Shown: piece after piece, positions 29,601-38,891 of the stretch
How the letters are laid out: each line of letters begins with the position of its first letter
How positions within the stretch are numbered: position 1 is the stretch's first letter
Source: Bacteroidetes bacterium HGW-Bacteroidetes-1
GTDB taxonomy: Bacteria > Bacteroidota > Bacteroidia > Bacteroidales > F082
NCBI GenBank assembly: GCA_002842755.1
Contig: PHDU01000016.1
Coordinates: forward strand, 1 to 61,361
Length of the DNA: 61,361 nt
Reading direction: 5' to 3'
Translations under genes and position numbers: made by a program
Notes under the pieces: model-generated
Seen by the model: only the letters and a program-made list of their open reading frames with translations
Database searches by the model: none
What the model was told of the DNA's origin: nothing

Positions 29601-29969
29601 TTAACGGTTCAGACTTCTTATTCCGTAAATTTTTGAGCTCCATGGAGAATACACTCTGGACACTTTCTTTATTGTAAGCACATTGCTTTCGTCATCGTGC
29701 AATTCGGTAGCCATATAAAGTGCCAGACTGATTGCAGCTGATACCTCACCAGGAACTGAAAAATCTCTTGTTTTGTCTTTGGCGTTCAGTTTGCCTTGCC
29801 TTTTAAGTTTGTATTTAATTTGCCAATTGATTATTTTTGAAAGTCTGTCAAAAAAATAATACAAAACAACCAACGCAACAAACACTATCAAATAGCCCAC
29901 AATAGATACCACTACTCCCTCGATCAGTGTTGTTTCCGGCACAGCTGTAAATTCTGTTAGTAAGACCAT
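29601..29969 (-). CDS. mmdD: OadG-like small membrane subunit of the sodium-pumping decarboxylase
   Basis: A 122-residue protein with one N-terminal transmembrane helix (about 16-40, GVVVSIVGYLIVFVALVVLYYFFDRL) and a basic cytoplasmic tail, the plan of OadG/MmdD subunits that stabilise the complex and link the alpha subunit to the membrane. After about residue 62, SVPGEVSAAISLALYMATELHDDESNVLTI resembles the tail of the fused OadG proteins of this phylum. Position between the alpha and biotin-carrier genes supports the call. Confidence 0.87.
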   Translation of the reverse strand: MVLLTEFTAVPETTLIEGVVVSIVGYLIVFVALVVLYYFFDRLSKIINWQIKYKLKRQGKLNAKDKTRDFSVPGEVSAAISLALYMATELHDDESNVLTIKKVSRVYSPWSSKIYGIRSLNR

Positions 29970-29979
29970 AATTCTTTTG

Positions 29980-31539
29980 TTATAGAGGTATATTGGAGTG
30001 TTTCTTTGGGGGATTGGTATCCTTTTTGGTTGCTAATGCCTGTAATGCTCTAATGATGCGAAAACGGGTGTTGCGTGGTTCGATGATGTCATCAATATAA
30101 CCGAAACGTGCTGCTTCGTAAGGATTTGCAAATTTTTCACGGTATTCATCTTCTTTATTTTTGATGAATGAAGCCCTTTCAACTGGATCTTTAATTTCAA
30201 GAATTGCTCTACCTTCGAGTACTTCAATAGCTCCTGCTGGTCCCATAACGGCTATTTCAGCTGATGGCCAGGCATAATTTATATCGCCACGTAATTGCTT
30301 CGATCCCATCACATCATGAGCTCCGCCATAAGATTTGCGCAATGTAATTGTTACTTTCGGTACGGTCGCTTCACCATAAGCGAAAAGCAGCTTAGCACCA
30401 TGAATGATAATTCCGCCATATTCCTGTCCACTGCCTGGAAGGAAACCGGGCACATCAACAAGGGTTACAATCGGCACATTGAACGCATCGCAAAAACGAA
30501 CAAAACGAGCTGCTTTTCGTGATGCATCAATATCAAGTACTCCTGCTAAAAAGTTAGGTTGGTTTGCTACAATACCCACAGGTATTCCATTGAATTTGGC
30601 AAATCCGATAACGATATTCTTCGCATAATTGCGCTGTATTTCGAGGAATTCTCCGTAATCAACAATACCATGGATAATATCTTTAACATCGTAAGGTTTG
30701 TTTGCGTTATCCGGAATAATCTGATTTAATGCGTCTTCAAGTCGATTTATAGGGTCAGTACATTCTGAAAGTGGCGGATCTTCAAGATTGTTCTGGGGTA
30801 AATAGGACAAAAGCTTCCTGATAAGCATCAATCCTTCCTCCTCGTTAGATACCACAAAGTGACTCACCCCTGATTTGCTACCGTGAACCCAAGCTCCACC
30901 TAGATCTTCGGTAGTGATATCTTCACCAGTTACAGTTTTTGTAACTTTTGGGCCGGTAACAAACATGTAGCTTGTATTTTCACTCATGAGCACAAAATCA
31001 GTCAAAGCTGGCGAATATACTGCTCCACCGGCACAAGGTCCAAATATAGCAGAGATTTGAGGAATCACTCCTGAGGCCATGATATTACGCTGGAAAATAT
31101 CTGCATAACCTGCCAAACTGCGTACACCCTCCTGAATACGAGCTCCACCACTATCGTTAATGCCTATTACCGGAGCTCCTACCTTCATAGCCTGATCCAT
31201 GACTTTGCAGATTTTATTGGCAAAAGTTTCGCTTAATGATCCGCCAAAGACAGTAAAATCTTGAGAGAAAACATACACAACACGGCCATCAATTGTTCCA
31301 TGACCTGTAATCACACCATCGCCTAAATACTGTTGATCCGCTAGACCAAAATCAGTTGTTCGGTGGGTTACGAACATATCAAACTCCTCAAAACTTCCTT
31401 CGTCAAGCAAAAGTTCTACGCGCTCTCTTGCTGTAAATTTACCTTTGGCATGTTGTGAAACGATTCGTTTATCACCGCCACCTTTCTTTGCCTCAATACG
31501 CTTATCTAAAAGCTCCTGAATTTTCGATTCTATCGACAT
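29980..31539 (-). CDS. mmdA: Methylmalonyl-CoA decarboxylase alpha (carboxyltransferase) subunit
   Basis: A 519-residue acyl-CoA carboxyltransferase of the crotonase fold, the size of MmdA and PCC beta. Marks include [26 protein letters not shown], the GGARIQEG oxyanion segment (about 130), [16 protein letters not shown], and the second half's [25 protein letters not shown] and [10 protein letters not shown]. It should move the carboxyl group of (S)-methylmalonyl-CoA to biotin, giving propionyl-CoA. As sequence alone cannot separate MmdA from the propionyl-CoA carboxylase beta subunit, the role rests on the flanking membrane subunits and epimerase. Confidence 0.93.
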   Translation of the reverse strand: MSIESKIQELLDKRIEAKKGGGDKRIVSQHAKGKFTARERVELLLDEGSFEEFDMFVTHRTTDFGLADQQYLGDGVITGHGTIDGRVVYVFSQDFTVFGGSLSETFANKICKVMDQAMKVGAPVIGINDSGGARIQEGVRSLAGYADIFQRNIMASGVIPQISAIFGPCAGGAVYSPALTDFVLMSENTSYMFVTGPKVTKTVTGEDITTEDLGGAWVHGSKSGVSHFVVSNEEEGLMLIRKLLSYLPQNNLEDPPLSECTDPINRLEDALNQIIPDNANKPYDVKDIIHGIVDYGEFLEIQRNYAKNIVIGFAKFNGIPVGIVANQPNFLAGVLDIDASRKAARFVRFCDAFNVPIVTLVDVPGFLPGSGQEYGGIIIHGAKLLFAYGEATVPKVTITLRKSYGGAHDVMGSKQLRGDINYAWPSAEIAVMGPAGAIEVLEGRAILEIKDPVERASFIKNKEDEYREKFANPYEAARFGYIDDIIEPRNTRFRIIRALQALATKKDTNPPKKHSNIPL

Positions 31540-31559
31540 ACAATAGGGTTTTTATAAGG

Positions 31560-31970
31560 TTATATGTTTTTGTTTTCACACAACTCCGTAAGCACTCCAA
31601 AGGTTGATTTTGGATGTATAAAAGCAATATGCAGACCTTCTGCTCCCATTCGGGGATGTTCGTCAATGAGCTTAATGCCAGCTTCTCGAACTTCTTCAAG
31701 AGCAGATTCCAATCCCTCAACAGCAAAGGCAATATGATGAATTCCTTCCCCCTTTTTTTCAATAAATTTTCCAACAGGTCCTTCAGGATCTGTACTTTCA
31801 AGCAATTCGATTTTGGTTTGCCCAACTTTAAAAAAAGCAGTCTTCACCTTTTGGTCTTTTACTTCTTCAATAGCATAGCACTTGGTTCCTAACAACTTCT
31901 CGTAATATAAAATTGCCTCGTCAAGTTGCTTTACAGCGATTCCAATATGCTCAATATGAGATGGTTTCAT
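31560..31970 (-). CDS. mce: Methylmalonyl-CoA epimerase
   Basis: A 136-residue VOC-fold metalloenzyme that interconverts (R)- and (S)-methylmalonyl-CoA, supplying the S form to the decarboxylase encoded downstream. It begins [16 protein letters not shown] (metal-ligand His about 7) and contains [16 protein letters not shown] and [15 protein letters not shown], both typical of the family, with the C-terminal LTELCE. It is the first gene of the operon, 20 bases before mmdA, with a -7 element and palindrome just upstream. Confidence 0.95.
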   Translation of the reverse strand: MKPSHIEHIGIAVKQLDEAILYYEKLLGTKCYAIEEVKDQKVKTAFFKVGQTKIELLESTDPEGPVGKFIEKKGEGIHHIAFAVEGLESALEEVREAGIKLIDEHPRMGAEGLHIAFIHPKSTFGVLTELCENKNI

Positions 31971-31982
31971 TTTATTGGTAAT

Positions 31983-32000
31983 TTGTGAAATTTTTCACAA
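31983..32000. promoter_or_regulatory. CRP/FNR-type palindrome at the mce-mmd operon start
   Basis: TTGTGAAA-TT-TTTCACAA. The core is TGTGA-N6-TCACA (31984-31999), the classical Crp/Fnr-family half-site arrangement. It ends where the -7 element begins and covers the predicted transcription start, a position that favours repression. Which regulator binds is unknown. Confidence 0.5.
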
Positions 32001-32005
32001 AAGTA
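31998..32005 (-). promoter_or_regulatory. -7 element of the mce-mmd operon
   Basis: On the minus strand TACTTTTG (TAnnTTTG), 28 bases before the mce ATG. No good TTG at the -33 position was found. Confidence 0.5.
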
Positions 32006-32129
32006 ATGTAATTTCATAAACTATTTTGAAAAAAGGATGATTTTTATCGTCATAATTAGGAAAATCAAAATTTAGAATGGTTCTATTTTACCAGAAATGT
32101 TGTAATATTGTATAAAATAACTTTTGGGA

Positions 32130-33659
32130 ATGAATATTTTATTTCGCTTACAGTTTATTATACTGTTTTTTATTTTTTTCCAGGTCAGTTACAGTCAAAG
32201 TTTTGTTGATGTCAAAGCTGGTTTGACTGGTGTAGCCGAAAGCTCTTGTGGTTGGATTGACGCAGATCGTGATGGAGATCTTGATATTTTGGTTGCCGGT
32301 CAATTCAGGCGATCGGATCAGTCCAGCATATATTCCAGATACTATCAAAATGTTCGTCAGGATGGTTTTTTATCAAACATCTCAGGTTTACCAGATATTT
32401 ACAGAGGTGACTTTTCGATTGGCGACTTTGATCTGGATGGAGTTGAGGATGTTGCTATAATTGGAGAACTAAGGGGAGGAAGGAGAATAGCAACCATTTA
32501 TAGAGGATTGAAGAATGGAACCTTTAGGGCAACCGGGATACAGTTTATTCCTGTTCGAGACGGTTCCATCACATTTGGTGACTTTGATGTTGATGGAGAT
32601 CCGGATATATTGATCACTGGCGAGAGTTCAGGGGGCCCTGTAACAATGGTTTATCGCAACGAAAGAAACAATAAGTTTACTCTTTTCAACAGTAGCCTTC
32701 CAGGAATCCTTCATGGTGTTGCGTGTTGGATCGACTTCAATCTTAATGGGCAACTGGACATTTTTATTACGGGTATGAACTCAAATGGAAATGCTTATAG
32801 TATGCTTTTTGAAAGTACTGCTAAGGGTTTTTCAGAAGTAAATACTGGTATTGTTGCACTTAAGAATAGCAATGTCGCTTTTGGTGACGTGGACAATGAT
32901 GGAGACCCTGATATTCTCATCATAGGAGAAACTCAAGGGGGTAGCATTACAACAAAATTATACCTCAATAATAGGAGAGGAGGCTTTCGACAGATTTCTG
33001 TTCCTTTTGTTGCAGTAAAAGATGGCTTTGCTGACTGGGGTGATATGGATGACGATGGCGATCTTGATTTACTGATTAGTGGCCAAAGTACCAATGGACC
33101 TGTTTCAAGGGTATATCGAAACGAACGTAATGGAGGCTTTAGGGATATCAATGCCGGGATCATTCCTTTGTACAACAGTTCTGGTCAGTGGGGTGATTAC
33201 GATCTTGACGGTGACCTTGATATTTTGATTGCAGGGCTTACATCAAATGCTCAACCCATTGCCCGTGTATATCGCAATGACAGATATAAATCTGCAAGCA
33301 GGAGGGTTGAAATTACTACTGAGTCATCCACATTATGGGAAACAATAACCCCAGTTAAAGAGCGTGTTAACCCAATTTATTACTTTGTTTATTCATCTAG
33401 CTACAGTGATGTGTACCTTGAAGGGACCAAGGGCTATTACGTTTTTGTAAGTCCGGTTAAAAGGTTTACAAAACACTATGTGCTTGAAGAAAAATTTCAA
33501 TCTTTACTTATTCAAAAGTTTCCAAACTGGCCCAGGATTGATCAGGGTAATATCATACAAAATGGATTTTCAACCAAAGAGGAAGCCGACCGTTCGCGAG
33601 CAAGAGTAATAAAAGAATATGAAGGACGAAAATTTAAATTGGTAGAGGTTAATTGGTAA
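32130..33659 (+). CDS. Secreted FG-GAP/VCBS-repeat beta-propeller protein
   Basis: A 509-residue exported protein. A signal peptide ends near VSYSQS (about 23). Then come seven FG-GAP/VCBS-like repeats, each with an acidic Ca-binding loop and a strand ending in G (DRDGDLDILVAG, DLDGVEDVAIIG, DVDGDPDILITG, LNGQLDIFITG, DNDGDPDILIIG, DDDGDLDLLISG, DLDGDLDILIAG), enough for a seven-bladed propeller. The last 120 residues are a separate domain of unknown type; it holds a YYFVYSSSYSDVYLEGTKG stretch and lacks a T9SS sorting tail. I start at ATG 32130; the frame opens at a TTG six bases earlier. Function unknown, perhaps adhesion. Confidence 0.8.
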   Translation: MNILFRLQFIILFFIFFQVSYSQSFVDVKAGLTGVAESSCGWIDADRDGDLDILVAGQFRRSDQSSIYSRYYQNVRQDGFLSNISGLPDIYRGDFSIGDFDLDGVEDVAIIGELRGGRRIATIYRGLKNGTFRATGIQFIPVRDGSITFGDFDVDGDPDILITGESSGGPVTMVYRNERNNKFTLFNSSLPGILHGVACWIDFNLNGQLDIFITGMNSNGNAYSMLFESTAKGFSEVNTGIVALKNSNVAFGDVDNDGDPDILIIGETQGGSITTKLYLNNRRGGFRQISVPFVAVKDGFADWGDMDDDGDLDLLISGQSTNGPVSRVYRNERNGGFRDINAGIIPLYNSSGQWGDYDLDGDLDILIAGLTSNAQPIARVYRNDRYKSASRRVEITTESSTLWETITPVKERVNPIYYFVYSSSYSDVYLEGTKGYYVFVSPVKRFTKHYVLEEKFQSLLIQKFPNWPRIDQGNIIQNGFSTKEEADRSRARVIKEYEGRKFKLVEVNW

Positions 33660-33743
33660 AAAATGAAAAATAATTTTCATTTGTTTCAGTCAAAAAAGTA
33701 ATGAGCTAAGCGGGTTCATCATTTCCACCCGAGAAATCATTTT

Positions 33744-35129
33744 TTATTTGTGAACTTTTCGAATAAACTCCTCAACTTCAGGTACACCTCCCTGATACAC
33801 GAGATAGCCATTATAGGGTTCGCGGAGCGTGATTTCATCGTTCACGGGAGTGAGCATCATCCGTTTAACTTCTGCTGGATCATTCGTCTGGCCGAGAACC
33901 CAGCTTAGTTTTACCCATGCAACTTCGGGTAACATATTTCCTGTTGGAATAATACCTTTTGCCATCATATCGCGCCCTGTGTCGTACACAAACATATGAA
34001 CATAACCCCATATTGTTTGAAGTGTCATAAACATATGCACGCCTTTGGCATGTGCTCTTTCAATGGCCGGATACAATTCTTTATTCACATGACCTAACCC
34101 TGTTCCAACGAATATGATTCCCCTGTAACCTGCATTAACTAAAGCATCGAGAGTGTCTGGCTTCATGCCTGGATAATAATAAAACATGGTAACTTCATCG
34201 CTGAAATAGGGCAGAATCTTAACGTTTTTGTCGTTACGTCTTTTATTGTAGGTTTTATGAATGGGCGTTATTTTTTTTCTGTTTACCATTGCAAGGGGTG
34301 TGTCGCCAATGGTACGAAAAGTACTTCGGTAACTGGAATGCATTTTTCGCACCCTGGTACCTTTGTGAAGGAGTCCGTATTCGTCAGAAGTTGGCCCGAA
34401 CATGCACACCATTACCTCGGCGATATCTGAAGTGCCGGCAGTTCTCATCGCATGCATTAAATTAAGTGCAGCATCAGAACTCGGACGGTCGCTCGACCTT
34501 TGCGACCCAACAAGAACAACAGGAACAGGCAAATTCTGGCACATAAACGTCAAAGCAGCCCCAGTGTGGTGTAAAGTGTCGGTGCCATGGCCGATGACGA
34601 TTCCATCTATGCCCATTTCTATTTCTTTTCCAATGGCCTTTGCAAGTGCAATGTATTGTTTTGGCCCCATGTTTTCGCTGAAAACAGCAAATAGTTTCTC
34701 TGTTTCAAGGTTACAAATATCGGCCAGTTCAGGAACAGCACCATACAATTCACCAGGTGAGAAAGCGGGTATTACAGCCCCCGTTCTATAGTCAAGGCGC
34801 GAAGCAATGGTTCCACCTGTGCCAAAGAGTTTGACTTTAGGAAGGCCTTCAGTTTTTGGAAATTCTTTCTCCGGAATTTTGTAGTTAGCTTTCTTATACC
34901 CTGTTTCTTTCATGGCTTTCACCGTACGGATATCGATACCAATATTATAGCCAGTAGCTATTTTTAGTACGATATGCAGATCATCATCATTCTCTGAACG
35001 TGGAAGAACGGTGCCAGCAAAGCGACCTCTTGTAGTTTCTATTTCAGCCTGACCCCAAACACGGGTATTGAATTTTTTCAGCGTTTCAAGCGCCGATCCT
35101 TTGTATCCCTGAAAAATATCTTCACTCAT
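33744..35129 (-). CDS. gatD: Glu-tRNA(Gln) amidotransferase subunit D (archaeal-type GatD)
   Basis: A 461-residue L-asparaginase-like protein that frees ammonia from asparagine or glutamine for its partner GatE. The N-terminal beta-barrel typical of GatD (WGQAEIETTRGRFAGTVLPRSE through IVLKIATGYNIGIDI, about 24-70) separates it from ordinary asparaginases. The asparaginase domain follows with the nucleophile Thr in FGTGGTIAS (about 107) and GHGTDTLHHTG (about 185). The open frame extends to a TTG overlapping the gatE stop; ATG 35129, 6 bases after that stop, is the better start. It is cotranscribed with gatE. Confidence 0.92.
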   Translation of the reverse strand: MSEDIFQGYKGSALETLKKFNTRVWGQAEIETTRGRFAGTVLPRSENDDDLHIVLKIATGYNIGIDIRTVKAMKETGYKKANYKIPEKEFPKTEGLPKVKLFGTGGTIASRLDYRTGAVIPAFSPGELYGAVPELADICNLETEKLFAVFSENMGPKQYIALAKAIGKEIEMGIDGIVIGHGTDTLHHTGAALTFMCQNLPVPVVLVGSQRSSDRPSSDAALNLMHAMRTAGTSDIAEVMVCMFGPTSDEYGLLHKGTRVRKMHSSYRSTFRTIGDTPLAMVNRKKITPIHKTYNKRRNDKNVKILPYFSDEVTMFYYYPGMKPDTLDALVNAGYRGIIFVGTGLGHVNKELYPAIERAHAKGVHMFMTLQTIWGYVHMFVYDTGRDMMAKGIIPTGNMLPEVAWVKLSWVLGQTNDPAEVKRMMLTPVNDEITLREPYNGYLVYQGGVPEVEEFIRKVHK

Positions 35130-35134
35130 TTCAA

Positions 35135-37099
35135 TCAATCATTAATCTGTTTTGCAAGTACCGACAAGTCCATGTTCCCAACTGCGACTTTTCTTAATTG
35201 TCCCATGATCCAGTTTTTTCGGTGTTTTGGTTCCTGTTTTTTTTGGTTGGGAGTGAATTTTTCATACAAATAGGGTAATTTGCTGATGATTTCTTGTGCA
35301 GGCAACTTCTTAAATTTGAGGATTGTAAGTGCCGATTCAAAATCAATTCTGGGATGTTCTACCAAAAGTGGAAGGATTTGCCAGGCCAAACGCGGATCCA
35401 ACTCCTGTACTTTCAAAAAAGCAAATAAGTGAAATACTTTACGTGCCTTAAAGCGTGTGTTTTTTGCTCTGCCCAAAAGGTTTTTCATGCGGTGTCCGAT
35501 AAATGTTCCTATCATCTTTGGGGCATATCCCAATTCATTTACAATTTCTTCCAATACTGGAAAGAGGTTTTTAGAAAAAATATAAGTATAGGTATCTTCC
35601 GGAACTTCCCATGCTTTCAGTTGCTTGTATCTAACAATAATATCATCTGGAATGTTTAAACGGAGTTCATCAATATGTGAATCTTCCAAAGGTATTGGAG
35701 CCGAATCAGTATCCGGATACATACGGTCTGCGCCTGGTAAGACCCTTTCAAAAATGGTAGTACCATCCAAAAAAGCTTTTCGGGTTTCATTGGGGACCCC
35801 TTCAAAAGCCATTTTACAACGCTCTTCTATTGTTTCAAGTGCTGTTGGAATATCCGCCGGAGGACCCCAGATCAACAATAAAGCATCTTCCTGACCAGAA
35901 CCTGAAAGTTTTGCCAGTTGCTTCCACTCCGATTGAGGAAGCTCATTTTGCAAGGATTCGGAATGTAGAATATTTGGCTTCTCAATACATGCAATTACTT
36001 TCAATCGGTCGCTTAGTTCATTGGCAAACATTTTGCCAGGTTGTGTAAAGTGAGATAATGCGCCTTTAAAAAATGGCAAACGTAAAAGGATTATTTCATG
36101 CTTATGTGCAATTGCCTGTGCTAATGGAGCATAAGTAAACTGGTCATCATCTGGAGTTATCAACTGGTAGGAAATTTTCCAAGAATCATGTGGACTGACC
36201 CGTTGTTTTAAATAATCACGGAGGAGTAGGAGCGACCATTGACGAAAAGCCTCATTGTGCGTTAATTCAGGAATCCATTTGGTATGAGCAACACCTTTTA
36301 TTTCAACGCGAGATCCACCTCTGCAGCTTACATTAACATCTTGTCTGCCACTTCCAATACCTGTTCTTACTTTTCCGGTGCTGCGGTTGAGGAAGCGAAT
36401 GTAATCACATGCTTCTTTCACCTCATCGGGGTTAACACAATCAGGATAGGTTACTGTTTCTATCAAAGGCATGCCCAACCTGTCGGTCTTATAAATCCTG
36501 GTATGGCCAATATCTGAAATCTCACGGCAGGAATCCTCTTCCATGCTGAGTTGAATGAGTCGTATTTTTTTATTCCTGAGTTCAATTTCTCCCTCAACAC
36601 CAATGATTGCTGTCCTTTGGAATCCGGTGGGAATGCTTCCATCAAGATATTGTTTGCGTGTGATATGTACTTCCCCAACAATATTAAATTTCGACAGAAG
36701 TGAAATTTCAATAGCAATATCAAGCGCTTCACGGTTAACAGGAAAAGGAGGTGTATCATCCACTTCATAGGTGCATGCTGTTTCGTTTTTTAGGCGATAC
36801 ACAATTTCCTTCCTTGTTTTGAACTCCATCAATGCAGTGCCATCATACTCGCCCAGTTCGCTTAGCGTTGGCCGCATATGACGAATTACTTCGGCATCAT
36901 AAACGCTACTTTTGTTATAAATTCCTGCCGGACAATGACAAAATAATTTTTCTTTTGTCAGTAATTGTTGATGAACCTCAAGGCCCGACATGAACCCGAT
37001 GGCATCATACGTTTGTTGATTGGACTGCCTGCGATTTTGATAACCGGCTTTCCTTTTGGTTGCCTCATGATGAGCGTGAGGGTCGAATGTAAGATCCAT
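35135..37099 (-). CDS. gatE: Glu-tRNA(Gln) amidotransferase subunit E (archaeal-type GatE)
   Basis: A 654-residue kinase/amidase partner of GatD that phosphorylates and amidates Glu-tRNA(Gln) to make Gln-tRNA(Gln). The GatB/E cradle domain shows GFMSGLEVHQQLLTKEKLFCHCP (about 35-57), RHMRPTLSELGEYD, VDDTPPFPVNREALDIA, and the GFQRTAIIGVEG and LSMEEDSCREI segments. The region about 280-450 is the AspRS-like GAD insertion present in GatE and absent in GatB, ending near PGADRMYPDTDS. A tail domain follows to about 650. Length matches archaeal GatE and is much longer than GatB. GatDE is regarded as mainly archaeal. Confidence 0.93.
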   Translation of the reverse strand: MDLTFDPHAHHEATKRKAGYQNRRQSNQQTYDAIGFMSGLEVHQQLLTKEKLFCHCPAGIYNKSSVYDAEVIRHMRPTLSELGEYDGTALMEFKTRKEIVYRLKNETACTYEVDDTPPFPVNREALDIAIEISLLSKFNIVGEVHITRKQYLDGSIPTGFQRTAIIGVEGEIELRNKKIRLIQLSMEEDSCREISDIGHTRIYKTDRLGMPLIETVTYPDCVNPDEVKEACDYIRFLNRSTGKVRTGIGSGRQDVNVSCRGGSRVEIKGVAHTKWIPELTHNEAFRQWSLLLLRDYLKQRVSPHDSWKISYQLITPDDDQFTYAPLAQAIAHKHEIILLRLPFFKGALSHFTQPGKMFANELSDRLKVIACIEKPNILHSESLQNELPQSEWKQLAKLSGSGQEDALLLIWGPPADIPTALETIEERCKMAFEGVPNETRKAFLDGTTIFERVLPGADRMYPDTDSAPIPLEDSHIDELRLNIPDDIIVRYKQLKAWEVPEDTYTYIFSKNLFPVLEEIVNELGYAPKMIGTFIGHRMKNLLGRAKNTRFKARKVFHLFAFLKVQELDPRLAWQILPLLVEHPRIDFESALTILKFKKLPAQEIISKLPYLYEKFTPNQKKQEPKHRKNWIMGQLRKVAVGNMDLSVLAKQIND

Positions 37100-37256
37100 A
37101 TACGTATTGCTTCTTTTATGCTTGCTCGATGTAAAAGTATAGAAAAAGCCACTTCCAATGAGTAATAATCATTCTAAATTAGCGTTCCAATTTTTAGGTA
37201 CTTCTTTCTCCTGTTGCTTTTCGGCTTCTTGTTGTTTAAGCCTCCACATTATGTCG

Positions 37257-37264
37257 TATTTTTG
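37257..37264 (+). promoter_or_regulatory. -7 element of the OstA-like gene
   Basis: TATTTTTG, 17 bases before the ATG at 37282. A TTG lies 22 bases upstream, at the long end of accepted spacing. Confidence 0.45.
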
Positions 37265-37281
37265 TTCTCAATTTTGATTGT

Positions 37282-38826
37282 ATGCCAACATTAAGTCGTT
37301 TTGTTTTATTGCTGATTGCAAGTGGTCTCCCATTTTTCGCGTTTTCTCAGCAAAAGACTGTGATTCATATTGAACGTGCACTTTTACAGCAATACGATAT
37401 AAAATACGGAAAAGATGTTGAAAAGCTAATTGGAAAGGTAATACTTAGGCAGGATTCAACATGGTTTTATTGCGACAGCGCTTTCCTGAATGAAAAAAAC
37501 CGAAACTTTGATGCCTATGGCAATGTTCATATTAAAGTGAGCGATACACTCAACATATTCAGTGATAAACTGAAATATCAGGGTGAGACTCGAATAGCTG
37601 AACTTTTCGATAATGTTAAACTGGTTGACGATTCAACAGTGCTTGAAACACAATATCTTATTTATAACCGCATTACCCGAACTGCAACTTATCCTGACAA
37701 TGGTACAATTACCAGTGGTGAAAACATTCTAAAAAGCAAGCGGGGATACTATCGAAGTGATCTCAAGGAGTTTTATTTTGCCAAAAATGTGGAGTTAATC
37801 AATCCAGAATACACCACTTACACCGATACAATGGTGTATAATACGAATACGGAAATAGCCAATTTTTATGGTCCTACTATTATACGGGGGGAAGAAAATA
37901 CGATATATTGTGAATATGGTTGGTATGATACCGGTCGAAATCAGGCACATCTAAGTCAAAAGACCAGCATGACGTCCAATGAGCAGTTGATTGAATCAGA
38001 CAAGCTCTTTTATGACCGTAATACAGGTTTTGGTGATGCACAGGGCAATGTTGTTATCACAGATACCACAAATAAAATGTTGATCAAAGGAGAGATTGGC
38101 AGGATATGGGAAGATGAAGGACGGTCTTATGTTACACAGAAACCGGTAATTATAACTTACGACACAAAAGACAGTCTTTTTATGCATTCTGATACCTTAT
38201 TCATGTTTTTTGATAAAAACCGAAAAGCTGAAAGGGTTCTTGCTTATTATGGGGTGCGTTTTTTTCGAAGTGATCTTCAGGGAAAATGTGATTCGCTCGT
38301 TTATCATATTGCGGATTCAACCATGCGTATGTACAAATTGCCTGTTTTGTGGTCTTCAAAGAATCAATTAACAGCAGATTCAATTTTTATTACAACTGCT
38401 GATGAAGAACTTGATTCACTTGTAATGTATAACAGCGCTTTTATTGTCTCTAAAGATTCTATCAATGGATACAATCAGATTAAGGGCAAAAACATGGTCG
38501 GTTATTTTGAGAAAAATGAATTGGACAGGATTTATACGGATGGAAATGCACAAACTGTTTACTGGGTACGTGAAGAAGATGGAAATCTTATCGGTGTTAA
38601 TCTGGCAAAATCAAGTACCATGCTCATTAGATTGGAAGAAAATGCTATCAAAGGCATTTCCTATTTTTCGAGCCCAACTGAAGTAATGTATCCTGAAAAA
38701 GATTTGCCTGCTGATGAATCAAAACTGAAAGGTTTTCAATGGCTTGAAGATTTGAGGCCAATTAATCGGGATGATATTTTCAGAAAAGAAACCATTGAAA
38801 CCAAAGTAGATGAATCTCTGAAGTGA
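37282..38826 (+). CDS. OstA/LptA-like exported protein
   Basis: A 514-residue exported protein. A signal peptide ends near FAFSQQ (about 21). The mature protein is a long series of OstA-type beta-strand pairs (VEKLIGKVILRQDSTWFYCDSAFLNE, YGNVHIKVSDTLNIFSDKLKY, KSKRGYYRSDLKEFYFAKNVELINPEYTTYTD), the beta-jellyroll module that carries lipopolysaccharide between the membranes. Similar large OstA-like proteins are found near LPS transport genes in Bacteroidota. With LptD 2.5 kb away it probably belongs to LPS transport, but it is several times longer than E. coli LptA and its exact place in the bridge is not known. Confidence 0.85.
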   Translation: MPTLSRFVLLLIASGLPFFAFSQQKTVIHIERALLQQYDIKYGKDVEKLIGKVILRQDSTWFYCDSAFLNEKNRNFDAYGNVHIKVSDTLNIFSDKLKYQGETRIAELFDNVKLVDDSTVLETQYLIYNRITRTATYPDNGTITSGENILKSKRGYYRSDLKEFYFAKNVELINPEYTTYTDTMVYNTNTEIANFYGPTIIRGEENTIYCEYGWYDTGRNQAHLSQKTSMTSNEQLIESDKLFYDRNTGFGDAQGNVVITDTTNKMLIKGEIGRIWEDEGRSYVTQKPVIITYDTKDSLFMHSDTLFMFFDKNRKAERVLAYYGVRFFRSDLQGKCDSLVYHIADSTMRMYKLPVLWSSKNQLTADSIFITTADEELDSLVMYNSAFIVSKDSINGYNQIKGKNMVGYFEKNELDRIYTDGNAQTVYWVREEDGNLIGVNLAKSSTMLIRLEENAIKGISYFSSPTEVMYPEKDLPADESKLKGFQWLEDLRPINRDDIFRKETIETKVDESLK

Positions 38827-38891
38827 GATTAGTTGAATTTTCTCAAACGAAGTTAGTTTTTTAAATAAGCAGAAAACAAAATCTGTATTGT

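Noticed and set aside
29157-31539. Oxaloacetate decarboxylase or glutaconyl-CoA decarboxylase as the function of the operon
   Set aside because: The alpha subunit is an acyl-CoA carboxyltransferase rather than the OadA aldolase-type fold, and the adjoining epimerase points to methylmalonyl-CoA.
33744-35129. Plain L-asparaginase
   Set aside because: The N-terminal GatD barrel and cotranscription with gatE favour the amidotransferase subunit.
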